NCBI GenBank assembly: GCA_007858575.1
Contig: CP042279.1
Location: forward strand, 1,488,001-1,552,000
Direction: 5' to 3'
Length of the DNA: 64,000 nt
Source: Streptomyces sp. WAC08241
Lineage (GTDB): Bacteria; Actinomycetota; Actinomycetes; Streptomycetales; Streptomycetaceae
In this document: in pieces, positions 24,164 through 34,854 of the stretch
How positions within the stretch are numbered: the first letter of the stretch is position 1
Layout of the letters: the number at the start of each line of letters is the position of its first letter
The notes under the pieces: model-generated
The model's database searches: none
What the model saw: only the letters and a program-made list of their open reading frames with translations
Told to the model about the DNA's origin: nothing
Made by a program: the position numbers and the translations under genes

Positions 24164-25218
24164 ATGAACCGCCTCGCCAGACTGCTCGCACGGCGCTCCA
24201 CCGCCCGTACCCTGATCGCCGCCGTCGCGTGCGCCACCCTGCTCGCCGGCTGCGGCGGCAAGGACGACAAGGCCGGCGGCGAGAAGCCGTCGGGCGGTGC
24301 GAGCACCGGCGCCGCCGAGGCCGCCTTCCCGGTCACCCTCCCCAACGCCTGGGGCAAGACGCAGGTCGAGAAGAAGCCGCTCAAGGTCGCCACCGTCTCC
24401 GACGGCGACACCGACATCGCGCTCGCCCTCGGCATCGTCCCGGTCATCACCCCGGACGCCGAGGACGGCGGCCCCGTCCCCGAGTACAAGCAGCGCGCGA
24501 TCACCAAGCTCGGCGCCGGCAAGCTCAAGACGTACGACGACACCGACGGCACCGACTACGAGGCCATCGCGGCCGAGGCGCCGGACGTCATCCTCGGCAT
24601 GAACACCTGGTCGATGGACACCGACTACGCCAAGCTCTCGCCGATCGCCCCGGTCGTCACCTTCACCGACAAGGCGCACTCCGACACCCTCACCTGGCAG
24701 GAGCGCCTGAAGACCGCCGCCAAGGCGCTCGGCCTGACCGCCGAGGCCGAGAAGGTCATCGCCGCCAACGAGAAGGCCACGCCGACGCGGCCGCCGCGCA
24801 CCCCGAGTTCAAGGGCAAGACGTACACCTACGCGGTCGTCCACCCCGAGCAGATCACCTTCATGTCCTACGCCGACCAGGACCCGGGCGTCTTCGAGCAG
24901 CTCGGCTTCAAGAAGACGGACAAGGCCAAGAACTACAAGGCCGACAAGAACGCCGTCAGCCTGGAGAACCTGGACGAGCTGGAGGCCGACGTCCTCCTCA
25001 TGACGTACCCCTTCGGCGACAACGGCCTGCTCAGCGCCAAGGAGCTGGAGAGCAACAAGCTGTTCCAGTCCCTCAAGGTGGTCAAGGGCAAGCACTACGC
25101 GGTCATCCCCTCGGAGAACACCCTCTCCTCCGCCGTCGCCTACCCGGACGCCCTCAGCGCCCCCTGGATCGTCGAGAAGCTGACGCCGATCCTCGCCGGG
25201 GCCGTCGCCGGCAAGTGA
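24164..25218 (+). CDS. Siderophore-binding lipoprotein, system A
   Basis: Substrate-binding protein of the FepB/FecB class, about 350 residues. It has an arginine-containing signal peptide and a lipobox LLAGC with the lipidated Cys at about residue 28, so it should be anchored outside the membrane. The body has the periplasmic-binding fold pattern: LKVATVSDGDTDIALALG, YEAIAAEAPDVILG, LKTAAKALGLTAEAEKV, and YADQDPGVFEQLGF in the second lobe. A single break near 24781 (a lost G in an ACGGCC context) divides it. AGGAGAA precedes the ATG. It is the last gene of the operon from 21178. Confidence 0.93.
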
Positions 25219-25356
25219 CCCCCGCTCCCCCGGGGAGCACCTCACTACCCGCACGGGCCGGGCGGGCCGGGCGCACCGCGCCGCCGGCCCGCTCGGCCCA
25301 CCGGTCCGTCCGGACCTACAAGGCCTCCCAGCGCCGCGTACGAAGGAGCAGTACCC

Positions 25357-27227
25357 ATGCCCACCCGCAGCCCCCGCTCGGTCGTCACCTTCCCCATCAT
25401 GCTGCGCGAGCTGACCGTGCTGCGCGCCGAGAACATCACCCCGGGATGCGCCGCCTCACCCTCGGCGGGCCCCAGCTCGACGCCTTCGTCAAGGACGGCC
25501 TGGAACTCCCCGCCCTGCGCACCGAGGGCTTCGACGACCACGTGAAGTTCTTCTTCGCCGACGAGACCGGGCGCCTCGTGCTGCCCCGGCAGCAGGTGAG
25601 CAGCCTCGACTGGTCGGACGGGCGGCCCGTCGCCAAGGACTACACCCCGGTCCGCCACGACCCCGAGAAGGGCGAGATCGACTTCGACTTCGTCCGCCAC
25701 GACGGCGGCGTCGCCTCCACCTGGGCCGAGAACGCCGTCCCGGGCGACAGCGCCTGGATCGCCGGCCCGAAGATGTCCCACAGCCACCCCGAGGGCGCCG
25801 ACTGGATTCTCGTCGTCGGCGACGAGACCGCCCTGCCCGCCATCGGCCGCTGGCTCGCCGAGATGCCGGAAGGCACCAAGGCCCGCGTCTTCGTCGAGGT
25901 GGGGAGGACAGCCACCGCCAGGAGCTGCCCACCAAGGCCGACGCCGAGATCGTCTGGATCTCCCGGAACGGCGCCCCGGCCGGCACCACCGACCTCCTGG
26001 AGCAGGCCGTCCGCGCCGCCGAGTGGCTGCCCGGCACCGTCTTCGCCTGGGTCGCCGGCGAGGCCGTCACCCTCAAGGGCATCCGCCGCCACCTGGCGAC
26101 GGAGCGTCAGGTCCCGCGCGAGCAGACCCACATCACGGGGTACTGGCGCCGCACCGCGCCCGCCGTCCCCGTCGCTCGACCCCGCCTCGGCCGAGGAGCC
26201 GCCCGAGGCCCCCGTGGTGACGGAGGAGGACGAGGACGCCGCGCACGAGCGCCTCCACGAGCTGACCGACCTGGCGCCCCCTACGCCATCCGGACCGCCG
26301 TCACCCTCGGCGTCTTCGACCTGGTCGACCGGGGCGTGCGGAGCGCCGCCGAGATCGCCCGGAGCGCCGGGGCGCACCCGGCCACCCTCAGGGCCCTCCT
26401 CGACTACCTCGTGGGGATCGAACTCCTCGCCACCGACGGCGAGGGCCACTACAGCCTCACCCCGATCAGCGAGGAGCTCGTCGAGGACGACCACTCGGCG
26501 GAGGAGTACCACCTGGAGGGCGCCGAGGCCGCGTTCGACGCCTCCCTCTCCGGCCTGCTGCACACCGTCCGCACCGGGAAGGCCGGTTACCGCACCCTCG
26601 CCGGACGCACCCTGACCGAGGAGATGGCCCGGGAGTCCCGGATCGCCGACACCGCCCGCGCGGCCGTCGAGGACGAGGCCCGCTGGATCGCCCCCGGCGT
26701 GCTGCGCGCCCACGACTGGCCGTCCGTCACCGAGCTGACCGCCACCGGCCACGGGGTCGCGACCGTCGTCGAGACCCTGGTCAAGGAGTTCCCGGAGCTG
26801 CGCGCGCGGATCGTCGCCATGCCCTCGGTGCTCCGGGTGCTGCGCGAGGCGATCATCGACGAGGAACTACTGCCCCGGATCGACCTGGTCGCCGGCTCCG
26901 GCGCCGTACCGGCCGGCACGCGCACCCTGCTGATGTCGCGGCAGTTGGAGTGGCAGGACGACGAGGACGCGGTGCACACCTCACCGAGGCCGCCGCCTCG
27001 CTCGCGCCGGGCGGCACCCTGCTCCTGGTCGAGCAGGTCACGACCGGCGACCCGGAGGACATGGAGGCGGTCCTGCACCACCTGCGCCTCAAGTGCGCCT
27101 TCGGCTCCGGGGTGCGCGACGCCGAGGAGATCGCGGCGCTCGCCGGGAGCGCCGGCTCGTCGTGCGCTCCCGCGCCGACGTCGGCTGGGACCACCGCCTC
27201 TGGACCCTGGAGCGCGCCGCCTCCTAG
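25357..27227 (+). CDS. Siderophore-interacting protein fused to a methyltransferase-like domain
   Basis: A two-domain protein of about 620 residues. Residues about 1-270 are a siderophore-interacting (SIP/ViuB-type) flavoreductase domain: the N-terminal MLRELTVLRAENITPG, DYTPVRHDPEKGEIDFDFVRHDG for FAD binding, WILVVGDETALPAIGRWL for the NAD(P)H side, and WVAGEAVTLKGIRRHL. This class reduces ferric siderophores in the cytoplasm to release iron. An acidic linker (about 26195-26250, EEDEDAAHER) leads into a methyltransferase dimerisation fold (YAIRTAVTLGVFDLVDRGVRSA, LLDYLVGIELL) and a C-terminal domain in which the usual DxGxGxG SAM loop is replaced by TELTATGHGVATVV. The C-terminal part may therefore not methylate. 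ATG 25357 has AAGGAG. Breaks: about 25445, 25905, 26170, 26275, 26980, 27155. Confidence 0.82.
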
Positions 27228-27234
27228 AGCCCGG

Positions 27235-27269
27235 CGGGTGGCACCCTCCTCCGGGGAGGGCGCCACCCG
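27235..27269. terminator. Hairpin terminator between convergent genes
   Basis: CGGGTGGC-ACCCTCC pairs with GGGAGGG-C-GCCACCCG across a 4-5 base loop, a stem of about 15 bp with one mismatch. It sits just after the SIP-fusion stop and just before the isochorismatase stop, so it likely ends transcription in both directions. Confidence 0.75.
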
Positions 27270-27271
27270 CG

Positions 27272-27912
27272 TCACGCGTCGCGCCGGTTCCTGCCGAGGA
27301 GCAGACCGCGCAGCAGGTCGTCGGTCGTACAGACCACTCGCTGCGCGCGGCCCAGCGCAGGGCCATCTCGTGCTCCTCGGCGGAGTAGTCGGCCACGGCG
27401 TCGGCGACGACGAAGGGCTGTATGTCGTTCATGAAGGCGTCGGCGGCGGTCAGCAGCACCCCGAGGTGGGCGTAGACCCCGCAGATGACGAGCTGGTCGC
27501 GTCCCTCCTCGCGCAGCAGCCGGCCGAGGTGGCTGCGGAGGAAGGCGTTCTGCCGGGCGTTGGGGAGCAGGTGCTCGCCGGGGCGCGGGGTGAGGGGCTC
27601 GATGATCGCGGCGTCCCCGGGGCCGTCGCCGATCGCCGGGCCCCAGACGTCCGCGGCGAGCCCGCGCTGCACGGTCGGCTCGGCGCTGAAGACCACGGGC
27701 AGGCCCAGGGCCCCGGCCAGCTCGCGCAGCGCCACGATGTTGCCGACGAGGTCCACGACGGGCGGCTGCTGGGCCGGGAAGCGTCCGACGAAGTGGTTCT
27801 GCATGTCGTGGACGAGCAGGGCGGCGCGCGTGGGGTCGATGCGCCAGGGGCGCTGGAACGGGGAGGCCGACCGGTCCGGCATGGCGTAGGAATCGATGGC
27901 CGGCAGTCCCAT
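27272..27912 (-). CDS. Isochorismatase (EntB N-terminal domain/DhbB type)
   Basis: About 213 residues, converting isochorismate to 2,3-dihydro-2,3-dihydroxybenzoate in 2,3-dihydroxybenzoate synthesis. Seen: the N-terminal LPAIDSYAMP start typical of EntB/PhzD proteins, LLVHDMQNHFVGRF with the catalytic Asp, and ICGVYAHLGVLLTAADAF, the isochorismatase version of the loop that holds Cys in other family members. No carrier domain is fused at the C terminus; a separate ArCP gene is at 18934. A frame break near 27345 precedes the tail DDLLRGLLLGRNRRDA. ATG 27912 has GGAGGAA in front and an iron box 52 bases upstream. The other dihydroxybenzoate genes (isochorismate synthase, dehydrogenase, ligase) are not seen here. 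Confidence 0.88.
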
Positions 27913-27963
27913 GGCTGTGTTCCTCCCTGCCGCGACGGCCGGGGCCGGGCGCGTGAAATTCAG

Positions 27964-27982
27964 TTAGCTTAGCCTAACCTAA
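27964..27982. promoter_or_regulatory. Iron box upstream of isochorismatase
   Basis: TTAGCTTAGCCTAACCTAA, 18 of 19 matches to the consensus on the minus strand. It is 52 bases before the isochorismatase start and about 117 bases before the divergent amidase start. Confidence 0.93.
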
Positions 27983-28098
27983 CCAACTGTCTTTCGGGAT
28001 GGGTGAAAAGGACTCACCTTCCTTCCGGCCCTCGCCTGTTACCCGTCGGTACGCGATGATGGCGGCCAACCGACCACACACGGGGACTTGGGGCAGCG

Positions 28099-29516
28099 GT
28101 GACGACTTTCGACGAACGGACCACGGTGCACGCCTTCCGGGACGACGCCCTGGGGACCACGACGCGGTGGGCCTCGCGGCGGCGATCCGGCGGGGCGAGG
28201 TGAGCGCCGCCGAGGCGGCCCGGGACGCGGCCGAGCGGGTACGGGCCGTGGAGGGCCGGCTCCACGCGGTCCAGGCGCACGCCGAACACCCGCTGCCCGG
28301 CCCGGGGACGGGCCTCTCGCCGGGGTGCCGACCTTCGTCAAGGACAACACCGACTACCGGGGACTGCCCACCGGCCACGGCAGCGCCGCTTCACGCCGCG
28401 GCCCGCCTGCCGCCACGCGGCCTTCACCCGCCAGTTCTCAGCAGCGGCGTCACCGTCCTCGGCAAGACCAGGCTCCCCGAGTTCGGCTTCAGCCCTCCAC
28501 GGAGTACGAGGGCGCCGAGCCCGTCCGCAACCCCTGGAACACCGCGCACTCGGCGGGCGGCTCCTCGGGCGGCAGCGCGGCGCTCGTGGCCGCCGGAGCG
28601 GTGCCGGTCGCGCACGCCAACGACGGCGGCGGCTCCATCCGCATCCCGGCCGCCTGCTGCGGACTCGTCGGGCTCAAGCCGAGCCGGGGCCGGGTCGTGC
28701 CCAGCGCCCAGGGCCGCCGGCTCCCGCTCGACATCGTCTCCGACGGGATCGTCAGCCGCTCCGTACGGGACTCCGCCGCCTTCCTCGCCGCCGCCGAGCA
28801 GCACTGGCGCAACCCGAAGATGCCGCCCCTCGGCCTGGTGGAGGGCCCAGCGGAGCGCCGGCTGCGCGTCGGCTTCCTCCTCGACTCGCCCACCGGCGTC
28901 GCCTCCGACGCCGCGACCCGGGCCGCCGTCACGGAGACCGTGGCGCGGCTCGAACGGCTCGGCCACGCGGTGGAGCCGGTGGAGATCGCCGTCGACCCCC
29001 GCTTCACCGACGACTTCCTCACCTACTGGGGCTTCTCTCCTTCCTCCTCGGCACCACGGGCCGCACCCTGGGCGCCGACTTCGACCGCCACCGCATGGAC
29101 GGCCTCAGCCGGGGCCTGCGCGCGACCTACCTGGAGAACTGGCGGCACACCCCGGGCGTCCTGCGGCGGCTGAGGCGCACCAGGGAGGCGTACGCGGCGG
29201 CCTTCCGCGGCCTCGACCTGGTCCTTTCCCCGTGCTCGCCCACCCCGCGCCCCGGCTCGGCCACCTCGCCCCGGACGTCGCGTACCCGACGCTGATCGAG
29301 CGGATCCTGGCGTACGTGGCGTTCACCCCCATCGACAACGTCGTGGGCACGCCGTCCCTCTCGCTGCCCGTGGGCGCGACGGAGGAGGGGCTGCCCGTCG
29401 GCGTCATGTTCGCCGGGCGCCCCGGCGCCGAACGGACCCTCCTGGAGCTCGCGTTCGAACTGGAGGCGGACCGGCCCTTCCGGCGCGTCCAGGACGTGCG
29501 CGTCCGGGACGTGTGA
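28099..29516 (+). CDS. Amidase-signature family hydrolase
   Basis: About 475 residues of the amidase signature family. Catalytic elements visible: FVKDN with the Lys of the Ser-Ser-Lys triad near residue 80, and the Gly/Ser-rich [33 protein letters not shown] segment that holds both Ser residues. The C-terminal [16 protein letters not shown] followed by [15 protein letters not shown] is also typical. GTG 28099 is taken as the start (reads [13 protein letters not shown]). Frame breaks are near 28155, 28320, 28390, 28490, 29035 and 29235. The substrate cannot be told from sequence. It is divergent from the isochorismatase gene across an iron box, so a link to siderophore breakdown is possible, but a housekeeping amidase is as likely. 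Confidence 0.82.
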
Positions 29517-29565
29517 CATCCGGGACGTGTGACGCCCGGGACGTGCGACGTCCGGCGGGCCCGGG

Positions 29566-30321
29566 TCACTCCGCCACCGGGAGGCCGGCCGCGCGGGCGG
29601 CCTCCGCGAGCACCTCGCGGAACATCTCCCGGGTGAGCCGGCCGGTGAACACGTTGCGCTGGCTCACGTGGTAGCTGCCGAACACCGTGAGCGCGGGGTC
29701 CCCGGGGAGGCCGGCGCCAGGACCGTCCGCGCGCCGTGCCCGAACTTCGGGCGCGGCCGGGGCACGAGCCAGCCGGCCTCCGCCAGGGCGGGCAGCGCCG
29801 CCTGCCAGCCGAAGCCGCCCAGGACGAGGACGGACCGCAGCGTCGGGCGCAGCAGCCGCGCCTCGCGGGCCAGCCAGGGGCGGCAGGCGTCCCGCTCGCC
29901 GGGCGTGGGGCGGTTGTCGGGCGGGGCGCAGTGCACCGGCGCCGTGACCCTCACCCCGTACAGTTCGAGACCGTCGTCGAGGCCCGTGACCGTCTCCCGC
30001 GAGGCCAGGCCGAGTTCGTACAGCGTCGCGTACAGCAGGTCGCCCGCCCGGTCGCCGGTGAACATCCGGCCGGTCCGGTTCCCGCCGTGCGCGGCGGGCG
30101 CCAGACCGCTGATCAGCAGGGCGGCGTCCGGGGACCGAACCCGGGCACCGGCCGCCCCCAGTACTCCTGGCCCCGGAAGGCGGCGCGCCCGGCGCGGGCG
30201 GTCTCCTCCCGCCACGCCACCAGGCGCGGGCAGGCCCGGCACCGCACGAGCCGCGCGTCGAGGCCGGCGGGGTGCGCGCCCGGGCGGCGGCCCGTACGGG
30301 ATAGTCCTCGGCAGTGCACAC
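29566..30321 (-). CDS. Uracil-DNA glycosylase, iron-sulfur family (UdgB-like)
   Basis: About 245 residues. The N-terminal RCRACPRLV supplies two Cys of the 4Fe-4S site found in family 4/5 glycosylases. The motif [19 protein letters not shown] is characteristic of the UdgB (family 5) active site, and [16 protein letters not shown] resembles the C-terminal HPS-type motif region. It removes uracil or other deaminated bases from DNA. Start near GTG 30321 is uncertain because breaks occur near 30270 and 30140, with another near 29715. It is likely a resident repair gene with no obvious part in siderophore metabolism, although the iron box at 30449 lies between it and the divergent uptake operon. 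Confidence 0.85.
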   Translation of the reverse strand: MCTAEDYPVRAAARARTPPASTRGSCGAGPARAWWRGGRRPPAPGAPPSGARSTGGGRCPGSVPGRRPADQRSGARRARREPDRPDVHRRPGGRPAVRDAVRTRPGLAGDGHGPRRRSRTVRGEGHGAGALRPARQPPHARRAGRLPPLAGPRGAAAAPDAAVRPRPGRLRLAGGAARPGGGRLARAPAAPEVRARRADGPGAGLPGDPALTVFGSYHVSQRNVFTGRLTREMFREVLAEAARAAGLPVAE

Positions 30322-30448
30322 GGTCGATCCGCTCCGTCCGGAAGGGGAAGTCCTCTCCGGGACCCCCTACCCGCCCCGCGCTTCACGCTGCCGAATTGGC
30401 CGATTCTCGTCTTGCTCACGCAGGCGCAACCCCCGTTTCGCCCAACAC

Positions 30449-30467
30449 TTAGGTTAGGCTAACCTAC
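30449..30467. promoter_or_regulatory. Iron box overlapping the promoter of uptake system B
   Basis: TTAGGTTAGGCTAACCTAC, 18 of 19 consensus matches. It ends only four bases before the GTG start of the ATPase gene, so the operator must overlap the transcription start or the very short 5' leader. Confidence 0.95.
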
Positions 30468-30471
30468 GGCT

Positions 30472-31256
30472 GTGCGAGCTGGAGAAGAGAGATCCGCGGA
30501 CGGTCGTCCCCGCGGCCACGAACTGGCGGCCACGGGAGTCACCGTGGCCTACGAGGGCGTCGACGTCGTCCACGACGCCGCGCTGACCCTGCGGCCCGGC
30601 GAGGTCACCGTCCTCGTCGGCCCGAACGGCAGCGGGAAGTCGACGCTCCTGCGGACGATCTCGCGGCTCCAGAGGCCCCGGACCGCCACCCTCGTCATCG
30701 ACGACGCCACCGACGGCCTCGCGCTGTCCCCCGCGACTTCTCGCGCCACGTCGCCCTGCTCACCCAGGGACGCCCCACGCCCGGCGGCCTGACCGTGCGG
30801 GACGTGGTCGAGTTCGGCCGCTACCCCTACCGGGGCGCTGGGGAAGGCGGACCCGGACGGCCGCGCCGCCGTGGACCGCGCCTCGCCCTGACCGGCGTCG
30901 CCGAGTTCGCCGACCGGGGCGTCGAGCACCTCTCCGGCGGACAGCTCCAGCGGGTCTGGCTCGCGAGCTGCCTCGCCCAGGAGACCGGCGTCCTCCTCCT
31001 CGACGAGCCCACCACCTACCTCGACCTGCGCTACCAGGTCGAACTCCTGGACCTCGTCCGCGACCTGGCGGACGACCACGGCATCGCCGTCGGCGCCGTC
31101 CTGCACGACCTCGACCAGGCGGCCGCCGTCGCCGACCGGATCGTGCTCCTCCGCACCGGACGGGTCGTCGCCGACGGCTCCCCGCAGGACGTCCTGACCG
31201 CGGAGCGGCTGACCGACACGTACGGCATCCGCATCGAAGTCGACACCGACCCCTGA
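30472..31256 (+). CDS. Ferric-siderophore ABC transporter ATPase, system B
   Basis: About 262 residues, FecE/FhuC class. Walker [10 protein letters not shown], signature LSGGQLQR, Walker [13 protein letters not shown] and H-loop LHDLDQ are intact. GTG 30472 follows the iron box by four bases with no room for a ribosome site, which suggests a leaderless transcript, or a later start such as GTG 30541 that would cost residues before the first strand. It is the first gene of the operon ATPase, lipoprotein, fused permease (30472-34364). Breaks are near 30733 and 30840-30885. It energises import of a ferric siderophore through the permease at 32309. Confidence 0.92.
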
Positions 31257-31323
31257 CCGGCCGGTTGCGCACCCGCGCCGTCGGCCGGCACCACACGCGA
31301 AGCGAAAGGCTCACGACCCCGTC

Positions 31324-32304
31324 ATGAGACGCCTCCTCCTCACCGCCGCCACCGCCACCGCCGCGGCCCTCGCCCTGACCGCCTGCGGCACCACCGAGCC
31401 CGCCGCGGACAAGAAGGCGGAGAAGACCGCCGAGAGCATCACCCTCACCGACTCCACCGGCGTCAAGGTCGTCCTCGACGGCCCGGCCGAGAAGGTCGTC
31501 GGCACCGAGTGGAACGTCGTCGAGAGCCTGATCTCCCTCGGCGTCGACCCCGTCGGCGTCGCGGACGTCAAGGGCTACAAGGCCTGGGACACCGCCGCCC
31601 CGCTGAAGAACGACGCCAAGGACATCGGCACCCGCGGCGAGCCGAGCGTCGAGACCGTCGCCGCCCTCTCGCCCGACCTCATCGTCGCCACCAGCGACCT
31701 GCCGCCGGCCGCCGTGAAGCAACTGCGCAAGGTCGCGCCCGTCCTGGAGCTCAAGGCCGCCGACGGGGCCGACCCGATCGGGCGGATGACGGAGAACCTC
31801 GACCTCATCGCGCGGGCCACCGGCACCACCGCCGAGGCCGACCGGCTCAAGAAGGACTTCGACGCCAAGATCGAGGACGGGAAGAAGAAGCTCGCCGCCG
31901 CCGGTCTCGCCGGCGCGAAGTACGCCTTCGCCGACGGCTACCTCAACGCCAACCAGGTCTCCTCCGGGCGTACACCGACGGCTCGCTCATCGGCGCCGTC
32001 AACGAGAAGCTCGGCCTGAAGAACGCCTGGACCGTCAAGGGCGACTCCGGCCTACGGCCTCGGCGCCACCGACGTCGAGGGCCTCACCACGATCGGCGAC
32101 GTGCACTTCGCCTACATCGGCAACGACCAGGACCCCACCAGCAACCCCTTCACCGGCGTCCTCACCAAGGACAAGGTCTGGACCTCCCTGCCGTTCGTCA
32201 AGAAGGGCAACGTCCACCGCCTGCCCGACGGCATCTGGATGTTCGGCGGTCCCGCGTCGATGAACCGGTACGTCGACTCCGCCGTCACGGAGCTGACGAA
32301 GTAA
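31324..32304 (+). CDS. Siderophore-binding lipoprotein, system B
   Basis: About 327 residues, FecB/FhuD-like. The signal peptide MRRLLLTAATATAAALALTAC ends in a lipobox (LTAC) with Cys at residue 21. The first lobe shows VVGTEWNVVESLISLGVDPVGVAD and VETVAALSPDLIVA; then comes MTENLDLIARATGTTAEAD in the interlobe helix and DVHFAYIGNDQDP and LPDGIWMFGGPASM in the second lobe. Frame breaks are near 31968 and 32050. It lies between the ATPase and fused permease genes of the same operon and should deliver the ferric siderophore to them. Confidence 0.92.
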
Positions 32305-32308
32305 CACC

Positions 32309-34364
32309 ATGGCCGTCACCGCAACCACACCTCCACCCGTCCGACGACGGTCACGTCCCGGAGGGGCGCGGCCGCGGTGACGGCCGCACTGGTCCTCCTC
32401 GTCGCGGGCCTCGCCCTCGTCGACGTCACCCAGGGCACGGCCGCCGTCGGCGGCGCCGAGCTCTGAAGGCGCTCACCGGCCGGGCCGACCCCGCCGACGC
32501 GTCCGTCGTCGTCGCCTCCCGGCTGCCCAGGGCGGTCGCCGGACTGCTCGTCGGCGCCGTCCTCGGCATGGCCGGCTCCGCCCTCCAGGCCGTCAGCCGC
32601 AACGTCATCGCCTCGCCCGACACCCTCGCGGTCAACGCCGGCTCCTACCTGGCGCTCGGCATCGCCGCCGTCACCGGCGTCTCGCTCCCGCTCTTCGCCA
32701 CCTCCGGTCGCCTTCGCCGGCGGCCTCGCCGCGGCCGCCGTCGTCCTCGGCCTCTCCGGCCTCGGTGCGGGCACCGTCCGCCTCGTCCTCGCCGGAAGCG
32801 CCTCACGCTCGGCCTCACCGCCATCGCCGAGGGCCTGCTCCTCCTCTTCCCGAGGGAGACGGAGGGGCTCTACGACTGGAACCAGGGCAGCATCGCGCAG
32901 AGCGGCTTCGACGCCGTCCTGCAGATGGCGCCCATCGCGCTCCTCGCCCTCGCCGGACTCCTCCTCCTCGCCCGCCGGGTCGACGCCCTGGCCCTCGGCG
33001 ACGACGCGGCCCGCGGCCTCGGCGTCCCCGTCCGCTCCACCCGGGTCACGGCCGTCGTCCTCGCCGCGCTCCTCTCGGCGGCCGCGGTCACGCTCGCCGG
33101 ACCGATCGGCTTCGTCGGCCTGTGCGCCCCCGCGCTCGTCCGCGGCCTCGCGCGCCGGGCCCAGCGGCTCCACCGCTCCCGTACGGGCCTGCCGGTCGCG
33201 GGCCTCACCGGCGCCGCCCTCGTCCTCGGTTCGGACGTGCTGCTGCGCGCCCTCGTCCCCGCGGACGTCGCCGTCGCCGTGCCCACCGGCGTCGTCACCA
33301 GCCTCGTCGGCGGCGCCTTCCTGATCGCCCTGGCCACCAAGGTCAAGGACACCGCGGGCGCCCCGCCGGTCGACCGGCTGCGCATCAGGAGCCGCACCGT
33401 CTTCCTCGTCACCACCGGCGCGCTCGTCGCCGTGGTCGCCGGTGGTCGTCGCCGGCGTGCTGCTCGGCGACTCCAAGCTGCTCCTGGGCGACGTCGTGAA
33501 CTGGGCCCAGGGCCGGGCCGGGCGGACCGTCTCCTTCGTGCTCGACACCCGGGTGCCCCGGGTCGTCGCGTCGCTCCTGGCGGGCGCGGCCCTCGCCCTG
33601 TCCGGCACGCTCGTCCAGGCCGTCACCCGCAACCCGCTCGCGGAGCCCGGCATCCTCGGCGTCTCCCACAGCGCCGCGCTCGGCGCCGTCCTCTTCGTCA
33701 CCACGGTGCCGCTCGCCGGTTCCTGGGGCGTGGCCGGCGCCGCGTTCGCGGGCGCCGCCCTCGGCTCCGTCCTGGTTCGGCCTCGCCGCGCGCGGCGGAT
33801 TCCAGCAGAACCGGCTCGTCCTGGTCGGCTTCGGCGTCGCCACCGCGAGCGCCGCCCTGATCAGCCTGCTCGTCGTCCTCACCGACCCGTTCAACGCGAC
33901 GAAGGCGCTCACCTGGCTGTCGGGCTCCACCTACGGGCGGACCCTGCCCGACGCGCTGCCCTCGCCGTGGTCCTGACGGCGGGTCTGGTCGTGGCCTTCC
34001 TGCGGCGCGCGGAGCTCGACCTCGTCTCGCTCGACGAGGACACCCCCGGCTCCTCGGGCTCGACCTCGGCCGCGGGCGCCTGGGCTTCCTCGCCCTGAGC
34101 GTCCTGCTCAGCGCCACCGCCGTGGCCGCCGCCGGCACGATCGGCTTCGTCGGGCTCGTCGCCCCGCACGCCGCCCGCGCCCTGGTGGGCCGCCGGCACG
34201 TGCGCGTGGTGCCGGTGGCGGTGCTCCTCGGCGCGGCGCTCGTCTGCACCGCGGACCTGGTGGGCCGGACGGTGATCGCGCCGGCCCAGCTCGGCGCCGG
34301 CATGATGACGGCCGTCATCGGCACGCCGTACTTCCTCCACCTGCTGGTCCGCAGCCGCCGCTGA
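32309..34364 (+). CDS. Fused double FecCD permease (FhuB-like), system B
   Basis: About 685 residues made of two FecCD-type permease halves in one chain, as in FhuB. First half, about 32350-33350: LPRAVAGLLVGAVLGMAGSALQ, IASPDTLAVNAG, AARGLGVPV and LAGPIGFVGLCAPALVRGLAR. Second half, about 33410-34364: VPRVVASLLAGAALALSG, VTRNPLAEPGILGVSHSA, and AAAGTIGFVGLVAPHAARALVG before the final PYFLHLLVRSRR. The first half has lost the NPLA sequence (NVIASPD), while the second keeps it. ATG 32309 follows the lipoprotein stop by 4 bases. Breaks are near 32350, 32465, 32710, 32800, 33445, 33780, 33960 and 34050. Confidence 0.92.
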
Positions 34365-34401
34365 GGGCCCCTGCCGGACACGGACGGCCGCGCACCCCGG
34401 G

Positions 34402-34854
34402 TCAGGGGCGCGCGGCCGTCCTCGCTCCCGCCTCCAGACGGGCGTGCACGCGCCGCAGCAGCGAGGAGAGCAGCCGGCGCTCCTCCGCGTCGAGGGGGCG
34501 AGGACCTCGTCGTCCGCCGAGGCGACGTCCGCGCCGAGTTCGGCCAGGGCGGACCCGCCCTCGGGGGTCAGCCGCACCACGACCCGGCGCCGGTCCTCCG
34601 GGTCCCGGTCGCAGTCCACGTACCCCGTCTTGACGAGGTCGTTGACGATCCGCACCAGGTCGCTGGCGTTCATGTCGAGCCGCGCGGCAAGGACGGTCTT
34701 CATCTGGGGGCCGAGGTCGGAGAGGAGGGCGAGCACGGTGAGGTGCCAGAGCCTCAACCCCGGGCGGTCAGCCGCTCCTGGAGCCGGCGCCGCGCCGTTT
34801 GCCGACCGCGTACATCAGGTACGCGTTGAGGTCGAGCACGCTGGGCGGCGTCAT
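34402..34854 (-). CDS. MarR-family transcriptional regulator
   Basis: About 150 residues. Seen: an N-terminal helix LDLNAYLMYAVGKR, then, after a break near 34775 (a base lost after CGGGG), LRLWHLTVLALLSDLGPQMKTVLA, the recognition region MNASDLVRIVNDLVKTGYVDCDRDPEDRRRVVVRLTP (winged helix with the typical DxRR wing), and the dimerisation helix ending RRVHARLEAGARTAARP. Start taken at ATG 34854. The same open frame extends upstream to ATG 35088, so a longer product is possible. A perfect 19-bp palindrome at 35177-35195 is a likely binding site. MarR proteins usually repress and release DNA on ligand binding; ligand and targets are unknown here. It is convergent with the system B permease. Confidence 0.85.

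Noticed and set aside
23314..25218. A single open frame of 634 codons joining ATPase and lipoprotein sequence
   Set aside because: The middle part is out of frame with the real lipoprotein N terminus (signal peptide and lipobox from 24164). The frame only rejoins after a break near 24781, so it is not a fusion protein.
29566..30321. Uracil-DNA glycosylase as a siderophore-cluster gene
   Set aside because: It has a clear DNA repair signature and no iron box at a convincing distance for its own promoter. It is more likely a resident gene between two acquired or rearranged segments.
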